A stretch of DNA of 64,000 bases from Desulfobulbaceae bacterium BRH_c16a (GCA_000961725.1 LADS01000025.1:1-64000); one strand, 5' to 3'. Shown: positions 9,504 to 18,437, counted from the first letter of the stretch. Notes: generated by a model not told the origin, from the sequence alone. Numbers and translations: made by a program.

Positions 9504-10859
9504 TTATTCCATTTTCATGTTTGAGATATCAAGGTCCTCAGTGTCACTCATATCGAGATCGTCGATCTTCAGATCATCGTCGGACATTGCGGGCTCGGCC
9601 GGCTTGCCTTTCGCTTCGAGCATTTTCTGGATTGCTTCACGAAGCCGGGATTCGGAGTCGAACATAAACTGTGCCGACACTACAACCTCCTCACCTGCCT
9701 TCAATCCTTCAAGAACCTGATAGGTGTTGTCGGCGCCTTCAATGCCGAGTTTGACATCGCGAGGTTCGAATTTTCCTTCGCCGCGGGTAACAAATACCAG
9801 CTTTCGAACCCCTGAATCGATTACCGCCTGTTGCGGAATAACGACCGCGCTGTCGGCTATTTTAGACTCTAAATAGACGTTGGCGTACATGTCGGGTTTC
9901 AGCCGACCCTCTTTATTGTCAAAGGCAAGACGAAGCTTGGCTGTCCGGGTCTTGGGGTTAAGGAAGGGGTAGATAAAGAGGACTTCGCCTTTAAACCGTT
10001 TGCCGGGAAGATAGGAAAGGTCCATTTCCACATCCATCCCTTTATTGACGTAGGGCAGCTCATACTCATACACTTCAACGTCAACCCAGACTTTGGAGAG
10101 ATCGGCAATTTCATATTGGTGCATGCCGGCTTTGACATAGTGCCCCTGAAGGGCTTCCTTCTTTATGACAACACCGCTTGCAGGCGAGTAGACGGTGATG
10201 GTTTTCTGGGCGATTCCGGATTTATTCAGTCTGGCTATTTGCTCTTTTTCCAGATCCCAATACTCAAGCCGTTGAGTCGCTGCGCGCAGCAGACTTTCAG
10301 CATTGCGGCGCACACTTGCATAGTCGCTTTTGGCCAGGTTTTCCATTTGCCGCACCGCCAGCAGATACTCTTCCTGCGCGGTAACCAGCTCGGGGCTGTA
10401 GATGTCGAACAAAGGTTGACCTTTTCTGACACTTTCACCGACAAAATCCACATAGAGTTTCTCGATCCACCCATTGAATTTAACATTAACGGCGTAGATC
10501 TTGGTTTCGTCGAAAGTAACCGTTCCGAGTGCCCGAATCGATTTGCTCAATTCCGCCGTACGGACAGGTGCGGTCCGCACCCCCATGTTTTGAATCGTCA
10601 CCGCGTCGATGCGAATGGTTGAAGCCGGGAGTTTTTCGCCGCCCTCATCCTCTTCGAATACCGGTATCAGATCCATCCCCATCGGCGACTTGCCCGGCTC
10701 GTCGCGGATGTAGGTGGGGTCCATGGGCGCTGCCCAATACTTGATTTTCTTTCCGGTTACGGGATCGATATCGCCGGCTTTCAATCCTGCCATAGTCGTC
10801 GAAAAACCGGCAAAGAACAGGAGGATGAGTGCCAGGAGTGATGCTAGAATGCGCTTCAT
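9504..10859 (-). CDS. cusB: Efflux periplasmic adaptor CusB
   Basis: 451 residues with signal peptide and ribosome site GAGGAG. Near residues 30-70 there is a heavy-metal-binding-domain-like stretch (YWAAPMDPTYIRDEPGKSPM, then GMDLIPVFE) that keeps the Met residues but lacks the usual Cys pair. Then come membrane-fusion-protein lipoyl, helical hairpin and beta-barrel segments (FNGWIEKLYVDFVGESVRKG, VYSPASGVVIKKEA). The C-terminal tail is acidic and Met/Asp-rich (SDDDLKIDDLDMSDTEDL), unusual for CusB and possibly metal-binding. Its stop and the upstream stop/start (TAATG) show tight coupling with the outer-membrane gene. Confidence 0.93.
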   Translation of the reverse strand: MKRILASLLALILLFFAGFSTTMAGLKAGDIDPVTGKKIKYWAAPMDPTYIRDEPGKSPMGMDLIPVFEEDEGGEKLPASTIRIDAVTIQNMGVRTAPVRTAELSKSIRALGTVTFDETKIYAVNVKFNGWIEKLYVDFVGESVRKGQPLFDIYSPELVTAQEEYLLAVRQMENLAKSDYASVRRNAESLLRAATQRLEYWDLEKEQIARLNKSGIAQKTITVYSPASGVVIKKEALQGHYVKAGMHQYEIADLSKVWVDVEVYEYELPYVNKGMDVEMDLSYLPGKRFKGEVLFIYPFLNPKTRTAKLRLAFDNKEGRLKPDMYANVYLESKIADSAVVIPQQAVIDSGVRKLVFVTRGEGKFEPRDVKLGIEGADNTYQVLEGLKAGEEVVVSAQFMFDSESRLREAIQKMLEAKGKPAEPAMSDDDLKIDDLDMSDTEDLDISNMKME

Positions 10860-12205
10860 TAGTTCTCCTCTGCAAATGTTAAGGGACTTCCGACGGTTTC
10901 TTCCAGTTCGGCAAGTTTTTTATACATTTCGAATTTAAATTTTTCACTCTTGAGTTCTATCCGTTCGAGGCGGAGACGGGCTGAAAGCATCGAGTTGAAT
11001 TCCAGCTTGCCGACCGAATAAGCGGCAAGGGATGAGTCGGCAAGTTGTTGGGCCTGAAAAAAGAGCACTTCGCTGAAGAGCTTGTAATTTTCCCGGGCGC
11101 TCTCTATTTCCGCGAGTATCCCGTCAATTTTATGGGGAAGGCTCAGTTCAAGGCCTTTCAGGCCCTTTTCTGCGGCGGCAAGACGCCTCATGGCCGCGAC
11201 AAACTTGTTGTCTTGTTTGGTATTATGCCAAAGCGGGACGGAAAAGGTTACTCCTGCAGAGACAAGATCCGCCCGGTCATCGCCATTGAGCGGGTTATCA
11301 TCGCGTTGACCGTAACTCAGGCGCACATCTATGTTTGGCATATAGTCTTTTTTGGCAAGATCGACTTCCATCCTTGACCTGTCGATGACAACTCTCTGCG
11401 CCTCCAGCAGCGGAGACGAATACAGTGCTTTTGCGGCAAGGGTTTCTCCTGAGGGAATCGGCATTTCCGGCATGGTCAGTTCGATGCTGCTCTGGTAGTA
11501 AAAATCCGTTCGGTTTAAAAGTGCTCCCAGCCGGTCGGAAAGGAGGCGCCTTTTGCCGTTGATTGCCACATCCTCTTCGATGAGTTCGGAGAGTTGAACC
11601 TGGGCCGCCAGGATATCCTGCTGCAGGCCTATACCGGTGCTGTACCGCGTCTCGGTGACTTGCAGGATCTGGGTGATAATCGCCGTGAGTCGGGCGTTCT
11701 GTTCAAGGTTTTGCTCAAGAAACAGGAGGTCGTACCAGGTTTCCGCCACTTGCCTTGCGATATTGAGTCTTTTTGCTTCAAGCATCTTTGCTTGTTCCAA
11801 GGCCTTCAGCATGGCGATCTGCTCCGTCAAAGCCAGGGTGCCGAACCAGGGAAACCTTTGGGAGACGAATAACTGCTTTTGCGTCATCGCTTCCTGATCG
11901 AGGTCGAAGCTATCGGTCGGCACGTTGGCAAGGGCTATTCCCACCATCGGATCCTGCAATGATCCCGCTGCGGGCGCTTCCGCTTCGAGGGCTTGGACTT
12001 TTTCTTCAAGACTACGAAGTTCCTGGTTATTTTCCATCGCCTCGGTAATCAGAGTGGAGAGTTCCTCCGGGATTTCCCGGGCTTGACCAATGGATGTTGT
12101 GATGAAACATGTTATGAAACCAATCAAGACAACTGACACGGTCAGGAATAACCGAAGACAGCTGGTGGCGTTTGCCCTGAAAACTGCCCCTGCCGCAATT
12201 ATCAT
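10859..12205 (-). CDS. cusC-like: TolC-family outer-membrane efflux protein (CusC role)
   Basis: 448 residues. I chose the ATG at 12205 because AGGAGCAGGT precedes it; an ATG at 12238 is also in frame. A hydrophobic export signal is followed by the two repeated coiled-coil halves of outer-membrane efflux proteins (LLFLEQNLEQNARLTAI and, later, PHKIDGILAEIESARENYKL). No lipobox is seen, unlike E. coli CusC. It overlaps cusB by one base and completes the tripartite pump. Confidence 0.9.
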   Translation of the reverse strand: MIIAAGAVFRANATSCLRLFLTVSVVLIGFITCFITTSIGQAREIPEELSTLITEAMENNQELRSLEEKVQALEAEAPAAGSLQDPMVGIALANVPTDSFDLDQEAMTQKQLFVSQRFPWFGTLALTEQIAMLKALEQAKMLEAKRLNIARQVAETWYDLLFLEQNLEQNARLTAIITQILQVTETRYSTGIGLQQDILAAQVQLSELIEEDVAINGKRRLLSDRLGALLNRTDFYYQSSIELTMPEMPIPSGETLAAKALYSSPLLEAQRVVIDRSRMEVDLAKKDYMPNIDVRLSYGQRDDNPLNGDDRADLVSAGVTFSVPLWHNTKQDNKFVAAMRRLAAAEKGLKGLELSLPHKIDGILAEIESARENYKLFSEVLFFQAQQLADSSLAAYSVGKLEFNSMLSARLRLERIELKSEKFKFEMYKKLAELEETVGSPLTFAEEN

Positions 12206-12273
12206 ACCTGCTCCTTTTGTGATAGTTTGAATACGCATCTCATTAAATATTCCTAGGCAAAACCATCATTATC

Positions 12274-13248
12274 TTATCGAGGTATATGCATCCTGAAAAC
12301 TGCCCCGCCGTTGTCTCCGGGCCGATAAATCAGATCACCGCCGAGGTCTCGCAACAATTTTCTGCCGGAAGAGAGGGAAAGACCATATCCATCCGGTCTG
12401 GTTGTGAAAAATGCGCTAAAGAGTTTTTCTTCGTTTTCCTTTGCCACTCCGGGTCCTGAATCAGCTACCTCGAGCACCCATTCATTTTCACTGCTGAATG
12501 ACCTTAAAACGACATCCTGTCCCCGTTGGGAAAAATCTATGGCATTGCTGACCAGTTCATCGAAGATGCGGAAGAGCGGTTCCACCGATATCGTCGACGG
12601 GCAGCCCGTTCCAGTGGGCTCAATCGTCATATTCAGCCCTTTGCCGGCCGCCTGTGGACGATATTTCTTAAAGCTATGTCGCAGTATGTCATTGAGATCG
12701 GTTGATAAGGATGTGTGATCAAGAGTGGGGGCGAAATGACTCAAGCCATCTACCATTCTTTTCAACCGGTCAATCTCGCTGAGGAAATCATCGTTGGCAT
12801 CGTCATTTTTCAATCCGCCCGATTGTCTATAGATTGAATCAACGCCTGTGACAATATCGCGTATTTCAACGCCGAGTGTCGATGCAGCTTTGCCGAGAGC
12901 GGTAATCCGCTCATTTTTGAGCAGTTGCTGCTGTTGTCGGCGCTGCCTGTCCGACAACCATCCCATCAAGAAGGCGACGAAGAGGTAGAGAGCTATCTGG
13001 GTGATAACTGTCAGATGCATTCCCCCTTCATGGTGCCTCAAGAGCATAGCCGGTCCGTACAGAATACTTACGGCAACCGCCGTCGACAGACCGGCACGGG
13101 TACCGAACCAAAAACTGGCAAGTACCAGTGGAATGTAAAAGAGCTGTTGGTGGAGCATATGAAACCCAAGATCGGTCCCGGTGTACAACAGATGGACGGC
13201 GGAGATCGATCCAACCAAAAGGACAATGAACAACGTTTTTACAACCAT
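12274..13248 (-). CDS. Membrane histidine-kinase homologue lacking the phospho-acceptor His
   Basis: 324 residues from an ATG at 13248 preceded by a G-rich ribosome site; the longer frame to 13440 has no ribosome site. Four hydrophobic segments fill residues 3-100. The H-box region reads ALGKAASTLGVEIRDIVTGV: where active kinases have HEIRN, this has VEIRD, so Val127 replaces the histidine. The ATPase domain keeps its N box (ELVSNAIDF), DSGPGV, FFTTRPDG and GYGLSLS. It may act as an ATP-binding scaffold or regulator for the ZraS-type kinase at the operon end. First gene of the operon. Confidence 0.85.
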   Translation of the reverse strand: MVVKTLFIVLLVGSISAVHLLYTGTDLGFHMLHQQLFYIPLVLASFWFGTRAGLSTAVAVSILYGPAMLLRHHEGGMHLTVITQIALYLFVAFLMGWLSDRQRRQQQQLLKNERITALGKAASTLGVEIRDIVTGVDSIYRQSGGLKNDDANDDFLSEIDRLKRMVDGLSHFAPTLDHTSLSTDLNDILRHSFKKYRPQAAGKGLNMTIEPTGTGCPSTISVEPLFRIFDELVSNAIDFSQRGQDVVLRSFSSENEWVLEVADSGPGVAKENEEKLFSAFFTTRPDGYGLSLSSGRKLLRDLGGDLIYRPGDNGGAVFRMHIPR

Positions 13249-13979
13249 ATTTTTCCCCCCTTTGTTGTCCCTTGGCAATAAAGAATAAAAGAGTGTCCCG
13301 CAAGGGAACTCTGAAAAAGCCCTGTTTATCAGGGTAGGTGCAACCCATATTTTGTCAAGGCTGCTTTGCATTTCATGTTCCAGAATGCTGGGAAAAGATA
13401 AATGTGGATATCTCCCTGAATTAACGACATTACATTTCATGTAACCGGCAGAAATAATAAGGCGGGCATCTCCTCATGCCGCTGTGCAGTGTACATTATT
13501 TGGACGAATAGAGTGGGGCAGTGTCCATAATTGAGACTATTTCACAGGCATTTACAAAACAAGTTTATCAAAAACCGGATTTGAATAGCAAGCCGTTCCC
13601 TGTTGTTTTTCGTCTTTGATTCGTTTGTCAGGGCAGGGCGGTGCGGTTGGAGAGTGGCACACTTGCCGGTGGGGGATGTGGGCGATTGTAAAATATTGAG
13701 ACGATCTCGGCTGTTTTGCCTGCTGACACATGTTTGAATTTTGTACATCAAAAGAATTTTTCGGTCTTCTCCTTGCTGCAATTCGTATTCACAACTCATT
13801 GAAATTATAAACATTATCAGGTCTTCTTCTAAGAAGATCGACCTGTGGCCTACTTATTGCGATAAGAAGGTCAATCGGCTGAAGTTCAGAACAATGGCAG
13901 AAACAAAACTCGCTTTAACAAGAACAGGGTGGGCCAAAAAACATCCCGCCTCATTAATTTCAATTATATGGAGGATTCA
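13249..13979. other. Intergenic region between divergent units
   Basis: About 730 bp without a convincing gene. It must hold the promoters for the leftward cus/zra operon and the rightward secreted-protein genes. An imperfect inverted repeat (GCGGGCAT ... ATGCCGC, about 13462-13483) lies upstream of the kinase homologue. No GG-N10-GC match with good spacing was found, and short frames here lack ribosome sites. Confidence 0.5.
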
Positions 13980-14702
13980 ATGACAACAAGAAATACTGGT
14001 TCCGGAAGGATGGCCGCCCTGGTTCTGTGGGGGCTTCTTCTTTCCACCCCTCTTTCTGCCGGAGCAAGGGATGGCGCCGGATATCACTCCGGCCAGAGCG
14101 CTCATGATGGGGGACATATTACTGCCCGGCAAGAGATGATGACATCCCGACAGCGGCTGATCGAATCGGCCATGTCCCATGTCTCCGTAGTGGAAACCAA
14201 CCTGATGGAGGTTCGCACGCGGGGGAATCGGGTCGAGATCGTGGCGGCCGAAAACTCTCTGCGCGAAGCGGAAACTCTGCTCACCTCGCTCATGGCGCAA
14301 GCGGCCGGAGTCCCTGTAGTCACCATCACAACCATGCATTCCTCGGGAACTCCCTTCTCTCAAATTGGTTATGACTTGGGGGTGTTTGAGCGGCACGCAG
14401 GCGATGTCGGCATCGACGGTCATGCGATGGGAGCTGTCCCCGCACAAGACTTGGATATCAGAAGCATAACCATGAGTGGCGATATCGGTACCGACCACCA
14501 TGCGGGAGCATATCATGATGGAGGTGTTGGGAATAACGGCAATGTTCGGGTTGTGGTCACTGAGGATTACCGGACCCGGGGATGGGATGATCATCATGGC
14601 GTAGTTGAGAATGTTTCATACCCGGCATATTCCGGTTCAATGCAGTACCGAGGAAATATCAATCATTATAACAGTGGTGGAGGGATGGGCGGAATGCATT
14701 AA
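13980..14702 (+). CDS. Secreted protein with Gly/Met/His tail, related to the Gly-rich proteins of the duplicated module
   Basis: 240 residues. Start at ATG 13980 with GGAGG six bases upstream. Signal peptide to about residue 28 (ALVLWGLLLSTPLSAGA). Residues 55-125 hold a two-helix unit (QRLIESAMSHVSVVETNLM, ENSLREAETLLTSLMAQAAG) followed by TTMHSSGTPFSQIGYDLGV. The same order and spacing occurs in the proteins at 19976 and 62125 (AETTLNTAEDKYVGMLSNMT, DMHAAGAGWAEIAGELGMNV). The end is GGGMGGMH. Function unknown; the His/Met content suggests periplasmic metal contact. Confidence 0.65.
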   Translation: MTTRNTGSGRMAALVLWGLLLSTPLSAGARDGAGYHSGQSAHDGGHITARQEMMTSRQRLIESAMSHVSVVETNLMEVRTRGNRVEIVAAENSLREAETLLTSLMAQAAGVPVVTITTMHSSGTPFSQIGYDLGVFERHAGDVGIDGHAMGAVPAQDLDIRSITMSGDIGTDHHAGAYHDGGVGNNGNVRVVVTEDYRTRGWDDHHGVVENVSYPAYSGSMQYRGNINHYNSGGGMGGMH

Positions 14703-14793
14703 TGGCCGGCAGAGCTTTTTCATTCTCATTACAGAGGAGGCGTAAGCATTGCCTCCCACCCAAATGGATTCTAAAAAAGGAAAACAAAAGAAC

Positions 14794-15036
14794 ATGAAAA
14801 CGATACATACAGTCTTGCTCTTGTCCCTGCTGGTGTTGGCAGTCAGTTCCTGTGCCCGCGGATACGATACGTCCCATTCCGGACACTATGGTTCTGCCCA
14901 GGTCTATGAAAGAACGTCCTATCCTTCCGCTGTCTATGTAGGTACGCCCTACCGGGCCTATTCACGGACAACCTATGTTGGTGCAAACTCCTTATATTAT
15001 CCCGGCGGCGGCATGGGTGGTGGGGGCATGCATTGA
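14794..15036 (+). CDS. Small lipoprotein ending in GGGMGGGGMH
   Basis: 80 residues from ATG 14794. The signal peptide has lipobox LAVSSC, so Cys20 would be lipidated. The mature part is Tyr/Ser/Gly-rich (YERTSYPSAVYVGTPYRAYS) and ends with the same Gly-Met-His tail as the preceding gene. No known family. It lies 90 bp after that gene and just before a strong hairpin, so the two probably share a transcript. Confidence 0.6.
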   Translation: MKTIHTVLLLSLLVLAVSSCARGYDTSHSGHYGSAQVYERTSYPSAVYVGTPYRAYSRTTYVGANSLYYPGGGMGGGGMH

Positions 15037-15041
15037 TTTCT

Positions 15042-15103
15042 CCGTTACCCTTCCCATACCTTTTCCCCCCTCTTTTGAGGTGTGGGAAGGTGTAACGGGT
15101 TTT
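15042..15103 (+). terminator. Strong intrinsic terminator-like hairpin
   Basis: CCGTTACCCTTCCCATACC at 15042-15060 pairs almost completely with 15079-15098, followed by GTTTTG. It directly follows the lipoprotein stop. Confidence 0.75.
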
Positions 15104-15155
15104 GCATTTGATGAAGGATTGAATAGCAATTGGTGTTTACGGGCTATTCATTAAG

Positions 15156-15632
15156 ATGAATTCTGAAAATATTAAAAAGTCAGTCATGGCTAATCTTATA
15201 AAATTACTGGTTTTATTTGTTTTGGTATCGGCGATCAGCTCCTGCAGTCATCAGCTCAACAGAGCTCAATCCGGTGCAGGAATGGGAGCGGTTGGCGGGG
15301 GCATTATCGGGCAGGCTATTGGTCGTAACACCGGTGCGACGCTTATTGGTGTCGCGGTGGGTACCATGGTGGGATATATCGTCGGCAACGAGATGGACAA
15401 GTATGACAGTCAGCAACTCGGACTGGTGTATGAACGGGGTATCTCGGGTCAGACCACCTCCTGGCAGAACCCCGACAGCGGGCACATGCATCGGGCCACC
15501 CCGCGGGCGGTGGTGAGGACCGAGGCTGGAATCTGTCGAACTGCGGAAATCGACAGTACCATAGATGGAAGAAGAGAAACGACTTTGGCGACCGCCTGTC
15601 GCGATGAATACGGTCGATGGGTTTTACAATAA
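15156..15632 (+). CDS. Glycine-zipper lipoprotein, 17-kDa surface-antigen type
   Basis: 158 residues (a start at 15186 is also possible). Lipobox SAISSC gives a lipidated Cys at position 30. Then a glycine-zipper hairpin: GAGMGAVGGGIIGQAIGR and GATLIGVAVGTMVGYIVG, as in the Rickettsia 17-kDa antigen/SlyB-like group. The C-terminal part carries the outer-membrane surface-antigen pattern, with paired Cys in GICRTAEID and TACRDEYGRW. Likely an outer-membrane structural or stress lipoprotein. Confidence 0.8.
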   Translation: MNSENIKKSVMANLIKLLVLFVLVSAISSCSHQLNRAQSGAGMGAVGGGIIGQAIGRNTGATLIGVAVGTMVGYIVGNEMDKYDSQQLGLVYERGISGQTTSWQNPDSGHMHRATPRAVVRTEAGICRTAEIDSTIDGRRETTLATACRDEYGRWVLQ

Positions 15633-15670
15633 TTTCGTTTAATTGATGGAGGTGTCAGGCTGGTTTTGCA

Positions 15671-15722
15671 ACGAAAAATACCTCAAAGAGGCCCCCCTCA
15701 TCTCATTGCAGGTATTTTTCGT
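15671..15722 (+). terminator. Stem-loop between lipoprotein and porin genes
   Basis: ACGAAAAATACCT at 15671-15683 and its inverse at 15710-15722, loop 26 nt, with T-run within the right arm. It could end the upstream transcript or attenuate into the porin gene, whose ATG is 45 bp away. Confidence 0.55.
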
Positions 15723-15767
15723 CTTACAGGTAGTTACCACAGAGGGCAACAGGGAATGGAGGAAGTT

Positions 15768-17006
15768 ATGGGAGTATTGAGAAGAGTTGCTGTAACCGGA
15801 AGTATTCTTGCCATTGGAATGAGCTCAAGTGCTTTTGCCGATGACGACGCGACTTCGTTGCGCGAGGCGTTCGAAAAAGGAAAAGCCGGCGGCAGCCTGA
15901 AAAGCTTTTACTATGCCGAAACATTCGATACCGACACAAAAGAGGATAGCGGTATCTGGGCTAACGGCGGTAATTTGGAGTATGTAACAGGAAAACTGTA
16001 TGGCCTGCGCTTGGGCGGTGAGTTTCAGGCGTCGTTCATCGGTTATAAAGATGATGAAAGCAACGTGACCAAGGGGAGTATGGATGCCGATGGTGCGGTC
16101 ATGTCGGAGGCATATCTGCAGTACGATTTGTACAAAACCAGATTCAAGGGCGGCAGGCAACATATCAACCTGCCCTTAATTGCAAACTCCGGATCCAGAC
16201 TTATAAAGGAATCTTTTGAGGGCTATTTCTTAACGAATACTGACATTCCGGATACGACCGTCAGTGTCGGCTGGGTAAGGAAATATCAGACCCGGACGGA
16301 TGAGTCGAGTTATGCCGACAATTTTTTTGTTGATTTTGAGGAGAATGGCAGCGGTAAACCGGGAGATTTTTACGACGTCGGGGAGGATGGGCTTCTGTCT
16401 TTGTATCTGAAGAACAGTTCCCTGAAAAATCTCGCCCTTCAGGCCCAGTATACAAATGTGCTGGATGAAGTTGCCGGGGTATATGCCGATGCCAAATATA
16501 CCTTTGCCGAGGTGCCCACCAAGCCGTATGTCGCAGGGCAGTATTTTTATACAAACTATGACGATTCGACCAAAGACGACAACTATCTGGTGGGGTTCAG
16601 GGCCGGCCTGAATGTTGTCGGGGTCGATCTCTTTGCCGGGTACACAACGGTCGGAGGCTCGGCCGGGGATGCCAGGGTCTACAGAGGTCTTGGGCAGGGG
16701 GCATATAATCAGTATACCGATACAACCAAAACAGCCGGAGTGGGGGCCTTTGAAGCCGGAACGGATTCCTACCAGGTCGGTGTTGGATATAATTACGAAA
16801 AATCTCTTACCTCCAAGTTGCGGTTTACCAGGTTTGATAATCCGATCGATAATGCCGATCTCGATGAGTATACCCTCAACCTTGCGTACAATTTTGCCGG
16901 AGTTCTCGAAAACTGGAGCGTAGCCGTTGATTTCACCGTCCTTGATTATGAAAATGAGACCAAGGACGCTACAGACTTACGTACCCGATTGGTTTACGCC
17001 TTCTAA
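15768..17006 (+). CDS. Outer-membrane porin, OprD-like
   Basis: 412 residues from ATG 15768, chosen for GGAGG seven bases upstream. Signal peptide ends AFADD. The mature start (SLREAFEKGKAGGSLKSFYY) and the later REMARKABLY alternating beta-strand pattern, GGRQHINLPLIANSGSRLI and KESFEGYFLTNTDIP are typical of OprD-family porins of delta/epsilon-proteobacteria. The chain ends LRTRLVYAF with the terminal Phe needed for beta-barrel assembly. Substrate not predictable. Confidence 0.85.
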   Translation: MGVLRRVAVTGSILAIGMSSSAFADDDATSLREAFEKGKAGGSLKSFYYAETFDTDTKEDSGIWANGGNLEYVTGKLYGLRLGGEFQASFIGYKDDESNVTKGSMDADGAVMSEAYLQYDLYKTRFKGGRQHINLPLIANSGSRLIKESFEGYFLTNTDIPDTTVSVGWVRKYQTRTDESSYADNFFVDFEENGSGKPGDFYDVGEDGLLSLYLKNSSLKNLALQAQYTNVLDEVAGVYADAKYTFAEVPTKPYVAGQYFYTNYDDSTKDDNYLVGFRAGLNVVGVDLFAGYTTVGGSAGDARVYRGLGQGAYNQYTDTTKTAGVGAFEAGTDSYQVGVGYNYEKSLTSKLRFTRFDNPIDNADLDEYTLNLAYNFAGVLENWSVAVDFTVLDYENETKDATDLRTRLVYAF

Positions 17007-17067
17007 ATAATTCCTGCCTTTTCACAAAAAGCTTGCCTCTGTTGATGTTTCAAATGATGGCAGGCAA

Positions 17068-17166
17068 GGCCTGACTGGCTCCCCCAAGGAGCCAGTCAGG
17101 TCGGATAGTGACGGGAAATGCGGAAGATGATGATCCAACCCATGAGTCACAACAACGTACCCTATT
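17068..17166 (+). repeat. Hairpin plus decayed start of a sensor-phosphatase gene (copy 1 of 3)
   Basis: CCTGACTGGCTCC at 17070-17082 pairs perfectly with 17088-17100. Then come GTCGGATAG and ATGATGATCCAACCC, which match the start of the intact phosphatase gene at 63221 including the spacing to the hairpin. After about 40 bp similarity is lost. The stretch is a relic showing the phosphatase gene once followed the porin gene, or that this junction was copied here. Confidence 0.7.
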
Positions 17167-17243
17167 ATGTATACACGCTGTATTGCCAATTAAGCCATGC
17201 AACCACAAACATGAATCCCGAGATCCCGAGTAGATCCTCTTTG

Positions 17244-18437
17244 CTAAAACCCGGCCGCCAGCTGGACAGTTATGATAAAATGATCCTGGACATCCTGGAT
17301 CGGAATTTCCTGCTTCTGATCCACAAAGGTGTAGTCCAGGCTGATCTTGTTGGCATGGCCTTTGATGAAATAGTTCAGACCTGCACCGTAAACATTCGTA
17401 TCGTCTTTGCCGCTTTCATCCACAGAAATTTGCTGAAAGTGAACGAAGGGTTGAACCTGTCCCGGTCCGATATTTCCCGGCATAAGATAACCTGCCTTTA
17501 AAGAAATGATGGAAGCGTCGTCTCCGGAGGCCTGTTGCGTGAAGGTAATGGGGTTGGGGCCGTTTTTGATATCGATATACGCACCTTCAAACGTCAATGC
17601 CCCATAGCTTCCCAAAGGCTGATCGTAGAAAACGTCTGCTGTCCATGAAAAATAATCCTCTCTTTCGGTGGCAAGCAGCAAATCATCCTGGGAGTCGATG
17701 CCGGCCCCCAGAGACAGCACCCGTTTTTTTCCCATGTACGTACCCGGATTGAACCAACCCGTTTCAGGCTCAAATAAACTGGCACTGATTCTTCCCGCAA
17801 ATCTCAGGTTATCATCCGGATTTCGGGAACCTTCTTCTCCTTCCCCAAGCATAAGACGATACTGGATCAACCCGCCGCGGATATTGCCCCACAGCGTCGC
17901 TCCGTCATCCCGTCCGACTTTGTTCGGATAAAAGATGTTGCTGCGAATACCGCCTTGTGTCCAGTCGAGATCGGTCGTGAGGAGCGACATGGTTGATGTG
18001 GTTCCATAGTTTCGCGTGAGTGGCACATACATGCGACCGACCTGAATCTTGAACGTCTCGTGAGGCTTGAGTGTTATCCACAAATCCCTGAATGCTACCC
18101 CGCTTCCTAATCCGAGGGATGAGTCATTCAGTCCTTCCTGGCCGATTCGATCGGTGGCAATATAAGTGAAAAAGTCCAGATACGGGGTGGCTTCTCCTCG
18201 AATGGAAAAATAGGCCCTTCGAATCATAAAATCGTTCAAGCCGTTATCGCGTATTCCGTCATTGTTGCTGTCTTTTCCGTCTTCCACATACTGGTACCAG
18301 GTTTGTGCCCAGAATCCGATTTCTCCTTTTGCCTGGTCTCCCAATTGAAATTCGAACCCTCCATAAGCAGAAGTTCCCGTCGAAAGAATACATACGAGTA
18401 AAAGTAAGACTGTCCTTATGTTCCGTAAAAGACTCAT
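17244..18437 (-). CDS. Phosphate-selective porin O/P (OprO/OprP) family protein
   Basis: 397 residues with signal peptide and GGAGGTG ribosome site. The mature protein has the OprO/OprP layout: an early GFWAQTWYQYVEDG, RRAYFSIRGEATPYLDFF, and FRDLWITLKPHETFKIQVGR followed by PLTRNYG, then many amphipathic strands to a C-terminal AAGF. It is convergent with the OprD-like porin; about 240 bp lie between them. Anion or oxyanion uptake is the family role; the substrate here is unknown. Confidence 0.85.
   Translation of the reverse strand: MSLLRNIRTVLLLLVCILSTGTSAYGGFEFQLGDQAKGEIGFWAQTWYQYVEDGKDSNNDGIRDNGLNDFMIRRAYFSIRGEATPYLDFFTYIATDRIGQEGLNDSSLGLGSGVAFRDLWITLKPHETFKIQVGRMYVPLTRNYGTTSTMSLLTTDLDWTQGGIRSNIFYPNKVGRDDGATLWGNIRGGLIQYRLMLGEGEEGSRNPDDNLRFAGRISASLFEPETGWFNPGTYMGKKRVLSLGAGIDSQDDLLLATEREDYFSWTADVFYDQPLGSYGALTFEGAYIDIKNGPNPITFTQQASGDDASIISLKAGYLMPGNIGPGQVQPFVHFQQISVDESGKDDTNVYGAGLNYFIKGHANKISLDYTFVDQKQEIPIQDVQDHFIITVQLAAGF

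Noticed and set aside
13655..13668. TGGCACACTTGCC as a sigma-54 promoter
   Set aside because: The -24 and -12 boxes are too close; correct GG-N10-GC spacing is missing.
13542..13814. 90-residue minus-strand frame in the intergenic region
   Set aside because: No ribosome site, no family, biased basic composition typical of chance frames.
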